The notes under the pieces are model-generated. The model was not told the origin of the DNA and made no database searches. It was given only the letters and a program-made list of their open reading frames with translations. The translations under genes and the position numbers were made by a program. A DNA stretch of 64,000 nt from Uranotaenia lowii (lineage: Eukaryota; Arthropoda; Insecta; Diptera; Culicidae). Every line of letters starts with the position of its first letter. Positions within the stretch are counted from its first letter, which is position 1. Below are positions 1 through 11,792 of this stretch, piece after piece. The stretch lies in assembly GCF_029784155.1 (NCBI RefSeq), contig NC_073692.1, positions 234,750,503 to 234,814,502 of the forward strand, in the 5' to 3' direction.

Positions 1-1080
1 ATTCTAACTACATGTACGATTTGAGGTTATCTTTTTTTCATTTAAAATTATTTTGAACAATATGCTCTTACGTTGGACTTTGGAGACAAATAACTCACGA
101 TTGTGCTGTAAAGCAAATAGAAATATCAATGAAGTCATTGCGCAAACACGGCGTCAAAACATTTTAAACCTTACAATGATATCCCGCTCGCGTTGTAGAA
201 CATAAATGGCACCGCCCTGCAATGCTTCACTTTTGGTGTCATTTGAAAGTGGCTCCGTTCGCAGTTTTTTTTTATTCGCTTAGCCCCGGCATTGATCTGG
301 CTGGGCAACCAGCTGGGCAGCAGCAGCTCTGTTGTGATTTTCAAATGCCTTCCTAAATGAAGTTCGAAATAGAAGGAAAAAATCCACACCACGAGCTATC
401 AAAATGCAATGTAGAGCAGTTTAAGTTTACAGTTCTGCTTCCAGTATGTTTTATGCTGCTTGCTAGCCCTAGCTGCTAAAGGTTCGCCCCCCAGTAGGAG
501 GTGTTAGATGTTTTCCGAACGTGTTTTTTTTTTCAATAGAACGGGTCTTACGTCAGGAGAAAAAAAAAAATAAGGCGCGGCTAGGTACGGATCGGTGAAT
601 GAAAGGTCGTGCTCAGAATAAGTAGGTACGGATGCTGTTGTGTTAAATAGGTTAGAGGTAGAGGTTTTTGTATGATTTTCAAACATGTAGAGTTGGTGGA
701 AACAAGTATACAAAAAATTTGCACCCTCTTAAGGACATTGATACTGTTATTTCCTTCGACTTTCTGTTTGAACATGGTTCTTAATGCCAGGTTGCGAGCA
801 TTGATAACAGACTAAGCCTATGTTTTTGCTTACAGTTGGAGAAACATAAAGCTACGAAATATGGAAGACATCATTTGGATTGCTTTGAGAATCCGTAATA
901 CATTGAAATTCAAGATTTTTTTTGTAAAAAAACTAACCGAAGTTAAGTAGGTTATATGATTAAAAAAAAACTTTTGTTAACGATAAACTTGATCGTTGAG
1001 GAAAAACTTGATAATCTTTAAAAAATTGCATAACCACAGGGGCTGAAGAACCTTATTTTTAGAACTTTTCCTGTTGAAGT
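1..1080. other. Non-coding AT-rich stretch, nothing recognised
   Basis: No open frame here resembles a known protein and no terminal repeats were seen. Short A and T runs occur. The reading frames present are short and lack any motif. Confidence 0.5.
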
Positions 1081-1092
1081 TTTTACACACCA

Positions 1093-1215
1093 GCAGATCG
1101 TGGCCTAGAGGATAGCATCCTTGTCTTCTAAGCCAACGTTGATGAGATCGAATTCCGGTCGTGACATAACCTGGCACACATAGTATGATGAAGGTTGGCG
1201 GTATGAGCATTAGTG
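1093..1215 (+). repeat. tRNA-derived SINE-like sequence
   Basis: The stretch around 1099-1110 (TGGCCTAGAGG) fits a tRNA/Pol III A box (TRGYNNARNNGG). About 50 nt downstream, GATCGAATTCCGG near 1147-1159 fits a B box. The spacing matches a tRNA-like head. It is not a functional tRNA: no clean acceptor or anticodon stems can be drawn. The sequence differs from the second SINE at 48.2 kb, so it would be another family. The 3' end and target duplication were not found. Confidence 0.5.
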
Positions 1216-1227
1216 AAATGCTAGCCT

Positions 1228-1296
1228 ACTAGGGTTACTATATCCCGCGACACCAAAAAGAGTACATTTAGATCATATAGCCAAAAAGTTCGGATA
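1228..1296 (+). repeat. Fragment of a dispersed terminal repeat (AGGGTTACYATATCCCGCGA)
   Basis: Nearly the same sequence recurs at 48811-48880 (ATATCCCGCGACACCAAAAA, then GAGTACATT and a similar 3' part). Its internal GAGTACGCCCATTTC-type motif recurs at 5144-5218 and 63075-63165. It looks like one end of a MITE whose end resembles the TAGGGTTACCAT ends of the hAT-type elements elsewhere in this window. Confidence 0.5.
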
Positions 1297-1369
1297 AAAG
1301 TTATCGTTTGGAGCCATTGTGATAGAAAAAAAAGCTATTTACTATGACAATATTAATCAGGAGGCTCGA

Positions 1370-2396
1370 GGACGGGTGACGACTGTAGCGAAATATCCAA
1401 GTTGGAGGTTTCAAGAGACCGTTTCGATTTTGGTGGTTCTCGTTTCCGTAAATCCTCTCTGGCACGAACAATCTCCGCCTTAGAATCAGACCGTGTCGTT
1501 TGGTAAGAATATCTCCATCCCTACCTGGCCAGACAAACTGAAGCCCAAGTTGTTCCTGTGCTCCGCGTACTTCCCGCAGCAAGTCCAATCCTTCCGGTAG
1601 ATTTGGCATAAGAATTTCCAAGTTCTGATGAGCCACGCAGTTTTATTTTTGGCGAAAAGTTGTTCCTTCGATGTCTCTTCCTTGAAGACAACTTTGATAG
1701 GCGGGTGCTTACCGTCTGGCTTTGTTGGATGAAGCCGTTTTGCTTCGGCAATTGCACCATTTGGAAGCTCACAACCTAGCACTGTGGCTATGTTAGCGAC
1801 AACATTTCCTGTGACTTTGTTCTCTAAACAAGTGACACCCTGGATCATAGCATTTCTGCTGAGAGCCTGCCGATTTAGACGATCCACTTCCTTCTCGAGT
1901 TTTTTAACATCTCCGCGTAGTTGTGTTTGTTCGTCTTGGACGTCTCTTACTTCGCTCCGAAGAACGCTCTGATCGACTTTCATCTGCCTGAATTCGTCAA
2001 CGAAGGTATCAAATTTTTCCGCTAAGAAATCTTGGCTTTTTTCTATTTCAACCACAGTTTCTTTTAATTTTTCCTGTGTCACGATATTGACGAGTTTGAG
2101 CTCCCTCATTTCATTTTGGGTAGTAAAGTTACACTCCTTAAGGTCACGCATTTCGTTTAGCATCTTCTTCATCTCGTTGACGATACGGTCCCCGGCAACT
2201 TTGTTCCCCCGCATCTGAAAGTACATTGCTTGGGCAATCGCTTGTGCAGTTGTAGTCAGCGTTTTGCATTTTTTTTACTGCAATTACCCGGATGTTCTTG
2301 CCTCGAAAATGCGCACTTTTATGGCATTGGAGACATTTTATTCGGTTCGGTTTCCTCTTTTTCGCATACAACGCAAATTATTTCGTCTAGATCCAT
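1370..2396 (-). pseudogene. Broken LINE ORF1: PHD finger, coiled coil, FP25K-like domain
   Basis: The start ATG at 2396 opens a cysteine-rich segment (CVVC, then CLQC...H, then C...C in a shifted frame) that reads as a PHD-type zinc finger. A long charged heptad-like coiled coil follows (about 1880-2200). After it comes a segment starting RNAMIQGV and reaching LFAKNK, which resembles the baculovirus FP25K-like/ORF1p domain found in insect non-LTR retrotransposons. The C-terminal part (LGLQFVWPGRDGDILTKR) continues in a third frame at about 1440-1636. At least two frameshifts, near 2320 and 1634, are needed to read through, so it is a pseudogene. No ORF2 follows on the 3' side, so only ORF1 is left. 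It could instead be a decayed stand-alone FP25K-like gene, but LINE ORF1 is favoured. Confidence 0.7.
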
Positions 2397-2419
2397 TCCG
2401 TGTTAAGGGTTGTTAACTG

Positions 2420-3080
2420 TGTTGTGTGAAATATTTCACGACTAGTGGCGGATGAAATGTTTCACGACGACTTGACGCGACGCTGCACGACTGTTATCAA
2501 TAACAATGAGCAAGGTGAGAGAGGAAAAAAGTGAAATGGATAATTCAAACGTTTCCACCTGAATCCAACGACGATTTGATTTCGATGATTTCCTGTCGTA
2601 AGTACCAACACTCCAGATTTCCAGTTTTGTTTCAAGTAGCACCAGCACCACTATTTGTTTCAACATCCGTTTCAATGTTTTTTTTTGGGATTTCCCAGAG
2701 AAATACGATGAAGACGGTAGAGCAATTTTGCAGACAAATTTTCTAGTTTTCATCTTCTTGTTCTATTTTATCGACGTTTCTGGCAAGTTTAGATTTCAAA
2801 CTTGCCAGAGACGACAAATTAATAGGTTAACAATACTTCGCAACGATAAAACACATTTTTACATGGATTTTGGATAAAAATTGTGGCTCCGACAACGCGG
2901 AGACTCGGATAACCGGAGGTCGAATAAGTGGGGTTCTACTGTACATATTCGTGCTATCGGAATGGCACCGAGATATTTCAATTTTATCAAATATTGTTAA
3001 TGCCTTGGGAGTTATGTGACTTGCATGAGAATTATCAATTTTCTTTTAAAATATTCTTGCACTATACCTAAATTTTGTGT
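2420..3080. other. Intergenic; ends with a MITE end fragment
   Basis: No coding signal is seen. At 2884-2942 the sequence runs through CTCGGATAACCGGAG to GGGGTTCTACTGTA. This is the reverse complement of the CAGTAGAACCCC...GGATAA end recognised at 28.8, 48.9-50.8 and 63.7 kb, so it is a fragment of that family. Confidence 0.5.
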
Positions 3081-3082
3081 AT

Positions 3083-4993
3083 ATTGATTACCTACCTACC
3101 TAAGGGTCCGGCGCCGATTGACCGACGCGTAGGGCTGAGATAAAAGATCTCCACTGCTGGCGATCCGGAGCCAGCGTCTTCACTTGCTGCCAGCCAAGGT
3201 TCTCGTCAACTGTGCGGATTTCAGCGGCTAGATCTCGCAGCCACGAGCTTTTGGGCCTGCCTTTTCTTCGATGCCCATCTGGACACCAGTCAAGCGCCTC
3301 TCTGCAAATCTCGTTTTCATCTCTTCGCAGCGTGTTCCCAATCCATCTCCACTTACGTTCCCAAATCTCGATTTCTAGCGACTTTTGATGACACCGGCGA
3401 TGAAGTTCAACGTTTGAGATCCAGTTGCCAGGCCACCAAGCGCGGATGATGTTCCGCAGGCAGCGATTCACAAAAACTTGCAGTTTTCGCGTCGTCACCG
3501 CATATGTGCACCAAGTTTCACACCCGTACAGCAATACGGATTTGACGTTTGAGTTGAAGATTCGGAACTTAGTTCGTAGAGAGATCTGGTGTGAGCGCCA
3601 GATGTTTCGGAGACTCGCAAACGCTAATCGGGCTTTTTTGATCCGGGTTTCGATGTCCTTCTTGGTACCACCATCAGGCGTAATCTGGCTACCAAGATAC
3701 TGGAAGTACTCCTCTGTCTCATCCTGTTGTCCAGCTACCACGAAATTGGAACGATTTTCTGTGTTGATTTTTATCGACTTGGTCTTTCCGACATTGATTT
3801 TGAGACCTGCTGCCTTGGAGCTTTCGGTGAGGTCGTCGAGTTTGCTCTGCATGTCTTGTTGTGTTTGGGCGAGCAAAACAATATCGACTGCCAGGTCAAG
3901 ATCGTTCAGTTGCTCAATTGCTGAAGGATTCCACGGCAATCCTCGGTTTGGTCTACAGTCAATCGACCCAGTCAAGATCTCATCCATTACGATAAGAAAA
4001 AGCAGCGGTGACAAAATACATCCCTGTCTCACTCCAGCAGTTTAATTACCGGGATAGGTTCAGACAAGACACCGGCGTGCAAGACCTTGCACGAAAATGC
4101 CTCGTACTGTGCTTCGATGAGATGAGCTAGTTTCTCTGGGACCCCTCGTCGTCTAAGAGCAGCCCAGATGTTTTCGTGGTTCAGTCGGTCAAATGCTTTT
4201 TCGAAATCAACGAACACCAGCAGAAGAGAGTCCTGGAATTCGTTGATTTGTTCCAGTATTATTCGTAGCGTTGTGATGTGGTTCACACATGATCGTCCGG
4301 ATCGGAATCCAGCTTGTTGCCGTCGGAGTGTAGCGTCGATTTTCTCCTGGATCCTGTTCAGGATCACTTTGCAGAGTACTTTGAGGGTTGTACAGATCAA
4401 AGTTATGCCACGCCAGTTACCGCACTCTGTTAGGTCTCCTTTCTTTGGGACCTTAACGAGGATACCCTGCATCCAGTCGGCCGGGAATGTTGCAGTATCC
4501 CAAATGTCAGCGAAAAGACGGTGCAACATTTGTGCTGACAAGGCAGGGTCGGCTTTGAGCATTTCAGCAGGAATGCAATCGATTCCAGGCGCTTTGTTGG
4601 ATTTCATGTCTTGATTGCCGCTTCTATTTCAGCCAGCGAGGGCGCTTCCGAGTTGACGCCATTGATGCGACTTACTGTGGGTGCCTCGAGCTGCGGGTTC
4701 TGTTGGCCATCGCTATTCGTGACTCGGAAGAGTTGTTCGAAGTGCTCAGTCCATCGTTTGAGCTGATCTGTTCGATCGGTCAATAACTGACCTGCTCGGT
4801 CTTTCAGCGGCATTCTTGCATTAGTCCTCCCACCACTGAGGCGGCGAGAAATGTCATAAAGTAATCGGATATCTCCATTGGCGGCGGCTCTTTCTCCCTC
4901 TTCGGCTAGGGAGTTTGTCCAGGCTCTCTTGTCTCGTCTACAAGCTGTATATTGATTAATGTTTGCATACTCAAAGGCGCTTATTGCGCTCAA
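3083..4993 (-). pseudogene. RTE-like non-LTR retrotransposon, 5'-truncated and decayed (copy 1)
   Basis: Three overlapping frames on the minus strand (4604-4993, 4029-4607, 3100-4032) together give reverse transcriptase. They hold SNKAPGIDCIPAEML (RT1), VFVDFEKAFDRL (box A), RQGCILSPLLF (box B), the box C region, then a C-terminal tail ending with GRPKSSW-type residues. The order and tail are those of RTE-group LINEs (RTE/BovB-like), seen from family knowledge and not searched. The endonuclease is absent. Box C reads AVD where the copy at 49.9 kb has ADD, so a catalytic aspartate is lost. A 5-nt insertion near 4043-4048 breaks the frame before box B, and another shift lies near 4605. The 3' end is a short GTAG tandem tail at 3083-3100, as RTE elements have instead of poly(A). 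Confidence 0.85.
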
Positions 4994-5139
4994 TGTTTAT
5001 AATGACTAAAAGTGCATGGTTATTAAAACAAAATGTTGAAGCAATTTGTTAGAAGCTTTCGTAGTTTTTGCAAAAGATGTGAAACAACTTCATAAAATGG
5101 AAGACATGCGTTGGTTTTTCTGATCAAATGTCTTTCAAC

Positions 5140-5220
5140 AAAAAAAGAGTACATTTGGTAAAATTTCACAAAAAGAAGAGTACGCCCATTTCTTGTTCGA
5201 AAAAGAGTACATGTACATGG
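5140..5220 (+). repeat. Fragment of the GAGTACGCCCATTTC repeat family
   Basis: AGAGTACGCCCATTTCT and AGAGTACATGTACATG match 63075-63165 at the level of short identical blocks. It probably is the right end of the same family whose left end is at 1228 and 48811. Confidence 0.5.
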
Positions 5221-5249
5221 GCCACCAGATGTCTCCAAACACACCAAAG

Positions 5250-6205
5250 AGAACTGTCAAACCCAAACTGAGAAAAAAAACAAAAATTTTGGTCATTTTG
5301 AACAGGTTGTATGAACTTTCTAGCATGTTTCAAGAAAATTGCTGGAAAAGTTTCGTAACACTTTCGTCCAGTTGCATAATGGTAAAATATCTAATAAGTT
5401 TATCGCTGTTTCCTTCAAGCTAGAAGTGCCAATTTTTGCAATGGGATGCAAAAGTGATAGTTGAAAGTAACCCGCTTTAAGATGTCAAGAATCAATTCTG
5501 ATGGAGAAGGCTGATCGTCAATAATGTTCCTAATTGACTGGATATAGCCGATTCGTCCTCTGATGATAACCGTTCAAGAAGTGCTAAAACTTAGTTGCTT
5601 CGACTGCCTCAGTGGTGCAAAAATAGAAATGAATAAAAGTTTATCACCGGTACTTTAATACGGTTTTTACCTATTGACTTTTTTCGGTAATTGAAACAAC
5701 TTATTTTTATTTGCAAATTTACCTAACTTTTCGCGATACTCTGGGGGACATCTAATGATGGGTGACGAAAAGTAAACCGAAACGTTACGTAAATTAAAAG
5801 AAAGTTGTTTGGGCACTTGAAATTTTGATTTGTAACTTTTAAACTGCGCAACAGATGGCACTGTTTTAAGTCAATTTTCAACGTATTTTTTGGATGTCAG
5901 CATTTGAAATTTTACACACTTTTTTGAAGATTTTTTGTTCGAGCTTGTACGTCTGTTCTCTGTGCTTCAACCAATTAATATATATTGACAGTTCAACACG
6001 AACACTTCTTTAGCAGGAGGCCTCAGTTCTTACCTGAAACCTTGGAGAACAGAATCGATTTTTGAGAAGGGCGCACGATAAACGCGATTTTCCGGTACCA
6101 ATATCGACAAATTCGTCCTGTGGAAAAGCGATACACAGATGTTCGTGTTTTGTTTTTGTTTGGGTGTTCAAGGGTGCCAAGTCTATGAAATTAGGAAAAT
6201 TATTA
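5250..6205. other. Intergenic, nothing recognised
   Basis: No motif-bearing frame, no terminal repeats and no tandem arrays were seen. Confidence 0.45.
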
Positions 6206-6635
6206 TATTTGTAATATTTTTTATTTACGGCACTTCAGTCTATTATTTTTAAGATGATATTATATTTGCTCCAACGTTTCAAGACGGATTAGTCTCATCT
6301 TCAGGGAAACTACAAAAGTTGTGAATACTTAAATTTAAAAACACTAAATTGATCTTAGCATAATCTTTGTCCTACTTACAATATTGTCATCTTTTCTGTC
6401 ACTTTTGTTAAGTTTAATGTCTGGATTGTTCACTATTTTTGTTGTTTCTATGGAAGGTAAAATTATGGTTGAATAATGATTTTTGATTTTGAATTTGTTA
6501 TACAAAGTCTTATTAAATAAATATGATTAAAATCTACACAGTGAATTTGAAAAACTATGGGTAAACGGCTATTTTGAAAATGGAGTCTGATTTGTGGTAC
6601 TAAGTTTTGGTTTTGGCGTTTTATGGACGGCTATT

Positions 6636-7362
6636 CACGCTAACTTTTGGCTACCCCTTAACGAATACTTTTGACCCGTTATTCAATAAGACTGGGAGAA
6701 CTCCTTTTTAAGGATATAGTCGCTGTACCCCTTAAGGGGTACTCAGCTTCATAACGCTTGTAGCGGGTCAAAATTACCCTTTATTCCAAACGCTCATACC
6801 GGATGAAAATTACCCCTTATTTGAGACGCTTTCATATGGTGGAAATTTCAGGAGCTGCTTATGGGAAATATGTTAACATATTTCCCATAAGCAGCTCCTG
6901 AAATTTCAAATTCAAATTTGCTGGGAATTAAACGACAACAAAATATCATTTTTGATTTGGTTTATTGAAACAAGACAATAGCAAAATTTATTCACCATTT
7001 TTTTTTACCATTATGTTAATCCACTGCGATTCCGGTTTCGTCCATTGGCTTAAAATTTTTCACCGCCCTCATCCGGAACTGTGCAGTTCTGAAAAAATAA
7101 CATGAATAATTAAAATCGAACAAAAGGAACAAAATAAATACATCATAAAATACTTACAATCTTTCGCATCAATCACAATTCACCCAATAAATAATAACGC
7201 TTTCAATGTTACATCTAGAACTACCCCTTTGAAGCGGACTCGAGCTTTTCGAAATAAGGGGTAATATTGATCCGTTAAAATGACCCTTCATTTGACAGAT
7301 AGTGGAGGTTCTCAATAACGGGTCAATTTTACGCCTTTAAGGGGTAGCCAAAAGTTAGCGTG
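6636..7362. mobile_element. MITE with 26-bp TIRs (CACGCTAACTTTTGGCTACC)
   Basis: The left TIR at 6636-6661 and the right TIR at 7337-7362 are inverted copies over about 26 bp. The flanking TT occurs on both sides (6634-6635, 7363-7364) but only once in the intact right arm of the host fold-back, giving a very short duplication. The inside holds diverged inverted blocks (ACCCCTTAAGGGGTA, GGGTCAAAATTACCC) and a 66-bp perfect palindrome. Confidence 0.75.
6842..6907. repeat. 66-bp perfect palindrome
   Basis: The sequence is its own reverse complement from 6842 to 6907, centred on GTTAAC at 6874/6875. There is no loop. Confidence 0.95.
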
Positions 7363-7584
7363 TTGGCTATGTTGAGAGTGAGTGTCTTCCTACCAAAAAA
7401 GACACTCACTCTCAACATAGCCAATAGCCGTCCATTAAACGCCAAAACCAAAACTTAGTACCACAAATCAGACTCCATTTTCAAAATAGCCGTTTACCCA
7501 TAGTTTTTCAAATTCACTGTGTAGATTTTAATCATATTTATTTGGTAAGACTTTGTATAACAAATTCAAAATCAAAAATCATTA

Positions 7585-8601
7585 ACAACAGTATCGACCT
7601 TAATTAAGGAACTAAAATAACCGTTAACATAATTGTGAGGCAAAGAGTTGATTTATGTTGATGGGTTTCCAAAAACGATCTTATTCAATCATCACAATTC
7701 ACATAACAAATTGATAAAGTAAAATAAACAAAAATAGAGGATCACTTCATTCATTAACAAAACTTTAGTTTTCTTTATGTCTCCTTATAAATATTCTTTG
7801 AAGTTTGATAGAAGTATTTTTACCCTGAAAAGTCGTTTTTGAAAATACATTAATGTAGCAGGAATAACAGCTAGGAAAACAAGTTAGCTTAGAAAATTTT
7901 AGAATATTTTTTCATTTTCTATTAAATTTCTTATCACTGCCTCAAAGATAGAAATAGGAGATTCCTTAGGAAATATCTAGGAGCATAGGAGGTGTAGGAA
8001 AACTCGATCGCACCATTCACCAAAATGGATCCTGATCTCTACCTTTCATTAACTAACACAACCCCTTCCTTTGATGCTTGAGTATGGATTCGCAGACGTA
8101 TAGACGGTTTCCATAGTTTGTGATACTAACTTATCTCTGGTTCTGACTATTTCAAAACTATTTTTGGAGTATGCTGGAGCATGAGGTTGCTAGTTGAACC
8201 TAAAGAGTATCAAACTAACATTCCTTCCTTTTTCCCCATTGACTACTAGGACGTGGCCGGCGCCGTTATTAATCATTTATAGAATAGGAGAGCATGAGTT
8301 TTGTACATTGAGAATGTACTGCTAATCCCAAGCACCATTCTTTTGGACTTTGTGCAAAATTGATGGCCTCGATTAATCACGGAGTAGCAACCATTGGCGA
8401 GGTAGAACTTGTTCTGCTTAGCCACGCCAGAGATCATGGAATTTGAAATGCGTAAATTGAGTAAAGAACTAGATAATTATGTTATCAGAAGTTTAATTTT
8501 TTTTTGTATATTTTTGATGAATTATCATATCTACACAGCATTTCAAGTTCAATGATTTAAGGTGGATATGAGTAGTCAACCAAGCTAAGCTAAGCTAAGC
8601 T
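7585..8601 (+). mobile_element. Retro-insertion with AAGCT tail and 23-bp target duplication
   Basis: The 23 bp at 7562-7584 recur exactly at 8602-8624, and the opposite arm of the fold-back (around 6475-6500) has this sequence once. This 1017-bp piece is therefore a target-primed insertion. Its 3' end on the plus strand is a pentamer tail (AAGCT repeated four times, 8582-8601). No open frame with RT motifs was seen, so it is either a 5'-truncated LINE 3' UTR or a SINE-like element. The family is not identified. Confidence 0.8.
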
Positions 8602-8939
8602 AAATTCAAAATCAAAAATCATTATTCAACCATAATTTTACCTTCCATAGAAACAACAAAAATAGTGAACAATCCAGACATTAAACTTAACAAAAGTGAC
8701 AGAAAAGATGACAATATTTTAAGTAGGACAAAGATTATGCTAAGATCAATTTAGTGTTTTTAAATTTAAGTATTCACAACTTTTGTAGTTTCCCTGAAGA
8801 TGAGACTAATCAGTCTTGAAACGTTGGAGTAAATATAATATCATCTTAAAAATAATAGACTGAAGTGCCGTAAATAAAAAATATTACATCCAATTACCAG
8901 TCGATCGAAAATCTTATTATTATATTTTTTTAATCGGCT

Positions 8940-10880
8940 GTCGTGTATGTTCCGCAGGCGGCAAGCATGTTAGCGCGTACCCCATCGAACCTCGGACAGT
9001 TGAACACCACGTGCTCAACTGCACTACACTACACAACTACACTACGTTGCGCAGAATGGCGAGGCCACGTGTCCAAACCGATGGTGGTACTGCATAAAGC
9101 ATCCGTGACCAATCAAGAACGGTGTCATGCAGAAATCCACCGGATCCGACGTTAGGGATCAAGCGATGGGTCCACCGGCTACGTTCTGAGCTATCCCACT
9201 GGTGCTGCCAGTTGGACATCGAGGCCTTTCTGGCATGTTTCCGCACATCGGGCATTAGCCTGTGCTCGTAGCAGAAGATATGCTCCTCTAGCAAGACCGA
9301 GATGGGCATGACCCTCGCCACAACATCAGCAGCAACCGGGGACACCGTCCGGTATGCGCTGATTACTCGCAGGTTCATCAGCCGCTGCGCACTGCAGAGC
9401 TTTTGCAGGTAACACTGGTCACCGCAAAATGAATGAGGTCACGATCGCTAGGACCCTCCTTCTGCTGCAGCGGATCGCCGAGTTTTTCGACCGCTTATTT
9501 GCTGCTCTTTAACAGGCGTAGTCGACGTGGGCCGTAAAGCTCAACCTGTCGTCGATCATCACCCCCAGGTACTTGATCGCACGCTTGGATTCGATTGCGC
9601 ACGATTCAACTGCAATCGTCCCTGATTGTGCTGAAATCAGGTTGGTCAGCGCCATTTCTGTCTTGTGGTGAGCCAGACGAAAGCTTTTGGAGCGCATCCA
9701 ACTTTCCACCTTCTCAATAGCTACTGTGGCGAGTAGCTGGACCTCTCCGGTTGATGGGCCCGATGCCAGGAGAACCACATCGTCGACGAATCCCACAAGT
9801 CTCACTCGTCACACTCTGCAGTCTCAGCAGTTCGTCGTAGACAATGTTTCATAATACCGGGCCAAGTATCGATCCTTGTGGAATCCCTGCCGAGACGCTC
9901 ACTGTTTCCAGTCCCTCGCTGGTCATATACTGTAGTTGGCGATTACGGAAGTAACACTCCACCATCCTACAGATATATGCCAGAATCCTCATATGAATGA
10001 GCGACGACGCAATCGCAGCCCAACTGACGCTGTTGAAGGCGTCCTTCACGTCAAGGGTGACCACTGCGCAAAACCGGTCACCTCTCCTCTTCATCAGTCT
10101 GGCTTCGTCTGCCCCTTCGATGAAACGTCGAATGGCATCCACCATACAGCGGCCTTTCCGAAAACCGAACTGTTTATCGGATAGACCGTTCGCACTTTCG
10201 GTGTAGAGCTGGATCCTGTTCAGTACCACCTTTCCAGCACCAATCGCTTCAGGAGTACCAATTGCTATTGCTTCTATACGTCTGAGAAGACCCTATCATC
10301 CACGTACTGTTGCAGTGATGACCTTCAGCGCTAACAACTGACATTTCAGGATGTTCCATGAGCGCGGCCTTCACTGCTACATTTGGGAGCTTTTTTCAAC
10401 TGAAGGGACTTAGCGATATCGCGCAGATGCTCCAGCGAAATCTGCTCCTCTTCACTCGTATCCCAGTCGTATGGGACCTTCGGCCATGTAACTTCCCCGT
10501 GTTGTGGGAACAGCTCGTTGACGATCTCACACAGTTTGTTTGGACACGATTCCTCTGGCGCACCTCCACTTCGCATCTTGGCCATGACAATCCTGTAAGC
10601 GTCGCCCTAGGAGTTATCATTGGCGTCCTCGCAGAGTAGCCTGAATCGTGCCTTTTTGCTTGTCTGGATTTCCCTGCAGAGGGCAGACCTGGCAATTGCG
10701 TGCCCTACGCAGTGGCTTCGCTCTCGCTGACGGGGACCTCGCTCTCTTTTCCGCTCAACCGACTGCCACCAAGTTGGCGCTTCGGGAACTTGGCCTTTCC
10801 TTTCATCCTCTTTAAAGCCCGAATCCTGCCGGACTTTAGGATCCCGGACACGCTTTTTCAAGGCTCCTGGAGACCCTCTT
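8940..10880 (-). pseudogene. R1-clade-like LINE ORF2, decayed and 5'-truncated
   Basis: Minus-strand fragments in several frames give, from right to left: a WW-containing pre-RT stretch (10607-10861), a pre-RT piece (10346-10585), and RT boxes with SDKQFGFRKGR, VTLDVKDAFNSV and GIPQGSILGPVL (9849-10229). Box C follows as GFVDDVVLLA (9509-9805), with one alanine or aspartate position changed from F/YADD. Last is a C-terminal part with RVISAYRTVSPVAA (9037-9378). FGFRKGR and SAYRTVS are typical of the R1 clade. At least three frameshifts or gaps separate the parts. No endonuclease is visible. Antisense frames over this stretch are shadows. Confidence 0.75.
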
Positions 10881-10929
10881 TTCGCATGCCCAATTCGGTT
10901 ACAGAGCTGCTCTATTTAAAAATTAAGAA

Positions 10930-11740
10930 ATGAAAGTTCATCCGGTTTCGAAACAAGAAATCTGTCACCTGTTCACGGCATTTCAAAAAAAGAAGTGAAA
11001 GATCTGAACAACGGGAACAATGATGCATTGCAACAATTCCTGCTACAATTACTCTTGAGCGGTTAACGGATTTAGGTTGCAATAAAAGATTTTTCTAGCT
11101 CAAGCAAACCCGGTACCGGTGATTGTAGCCAGATTATTTGTAATAAGTTGCATTATTCGTCTATCGAGTGAGTGGGTGGAAGTTATTAAGCTCCGACTGG
11201 CCTGCCCGTTTGCGAAGGACGTCAATATGGTCGTTCCTTTGAAGTTGAAATTCGAATCACTCACTCGGATATTAAATTGTGCTGCTCCCGTACGGCAATG
11301 CGCATGGAGGAACAGCTCGAATCAAATGCATTAATAATAATTACACGCTCTGTGAGCTTTAACTAAAACGATTATCTTACTTGCATTCATAGCAGCAGCA
11401 GCGAGAGACAACTTGAGTAGTTTCAAAAGTAACGATGTGCTGTTGTTGTTGTCTTTGATTCATTTTGTTTGTTGAACAAACAAGAACGGGATATGTTTAC
11501 TTCAAATGTAGCAATTATGAGTTTGAGTTGAAAGTGACGGGTACATGTGTGAGAACAATCGAAATATGATCCATTAGCCGAGGAAGGAAATGATTGCCAG
11601 CAGTTCGAGCTACTTTATTACAGAACTGTACTGAGAAACCTTTCATTCGTTAGAATCATTCTTGAACAGGAATAAAGCTTTCACCAAATGACTTTAACAT
11701 TTTGTTTTCATAAATATGCACATTTGCTTTTTTTTTAAAC
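10930..11740. other. Intergenic, nothing recognised
   Basis: Unassigned sequence, slightly GC-richer around 11140-11330. An open frame at 11119-11334 has no motif and is not called. Confidence 0.4.
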
Positions 11741-11792
11741 AGTAAGCGCGATAAGCGCCTTTGAGTATGCAAACAGTAATCAATATGCAGAA
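11741..11792 (+). repeat. Orphan 50-bp RTE fragment
   Basis: ATAAGCGCCTTTGAGTATGC and the following CAAACAGTAATCAATATGCAG match the minus strand of the RTE copy at about 4940-4995 with roughly five mismatches in 52 positions. No other part of the LINE is adjacent. Confidence 0.65.

Larger units (their letters stand above)
6210..8888. mobile_element. Fold-back element with about 460-nt arms and a 10-nt loop, twice invaded
   Basis: The left arm is 6210-6635 plus 7363-7388. The right arm is 7399-7584 plus 8602-8888. The arms are near-perfect reverse complements and the loop is only 7389-7398. The outer ends read TGTAATATTTTTTATTTACG in mirror image. Two later insertions interrupt it: a 727-bp MITE in the left arm and a 1.0-kb retro-insertion in the right arm. 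In each case the intact opposite arm shows the empty site. No transposase is encoded, so it is non-autonomous. Superfamily is unknown. Confidence 0.85.

Noticed and set aside
3425..4045. 206-codon plus-strand frame
   Set aside because: Antisense shadow of the RTE reverse transcriptase; a nearly identical shadow occurs at 49410-49922.
8581..8601. Telomere-like pentamer array (AAGCT)n
   Set aside because: Only four units, directly at a target duplication; it is the tail of a retro-insertion.
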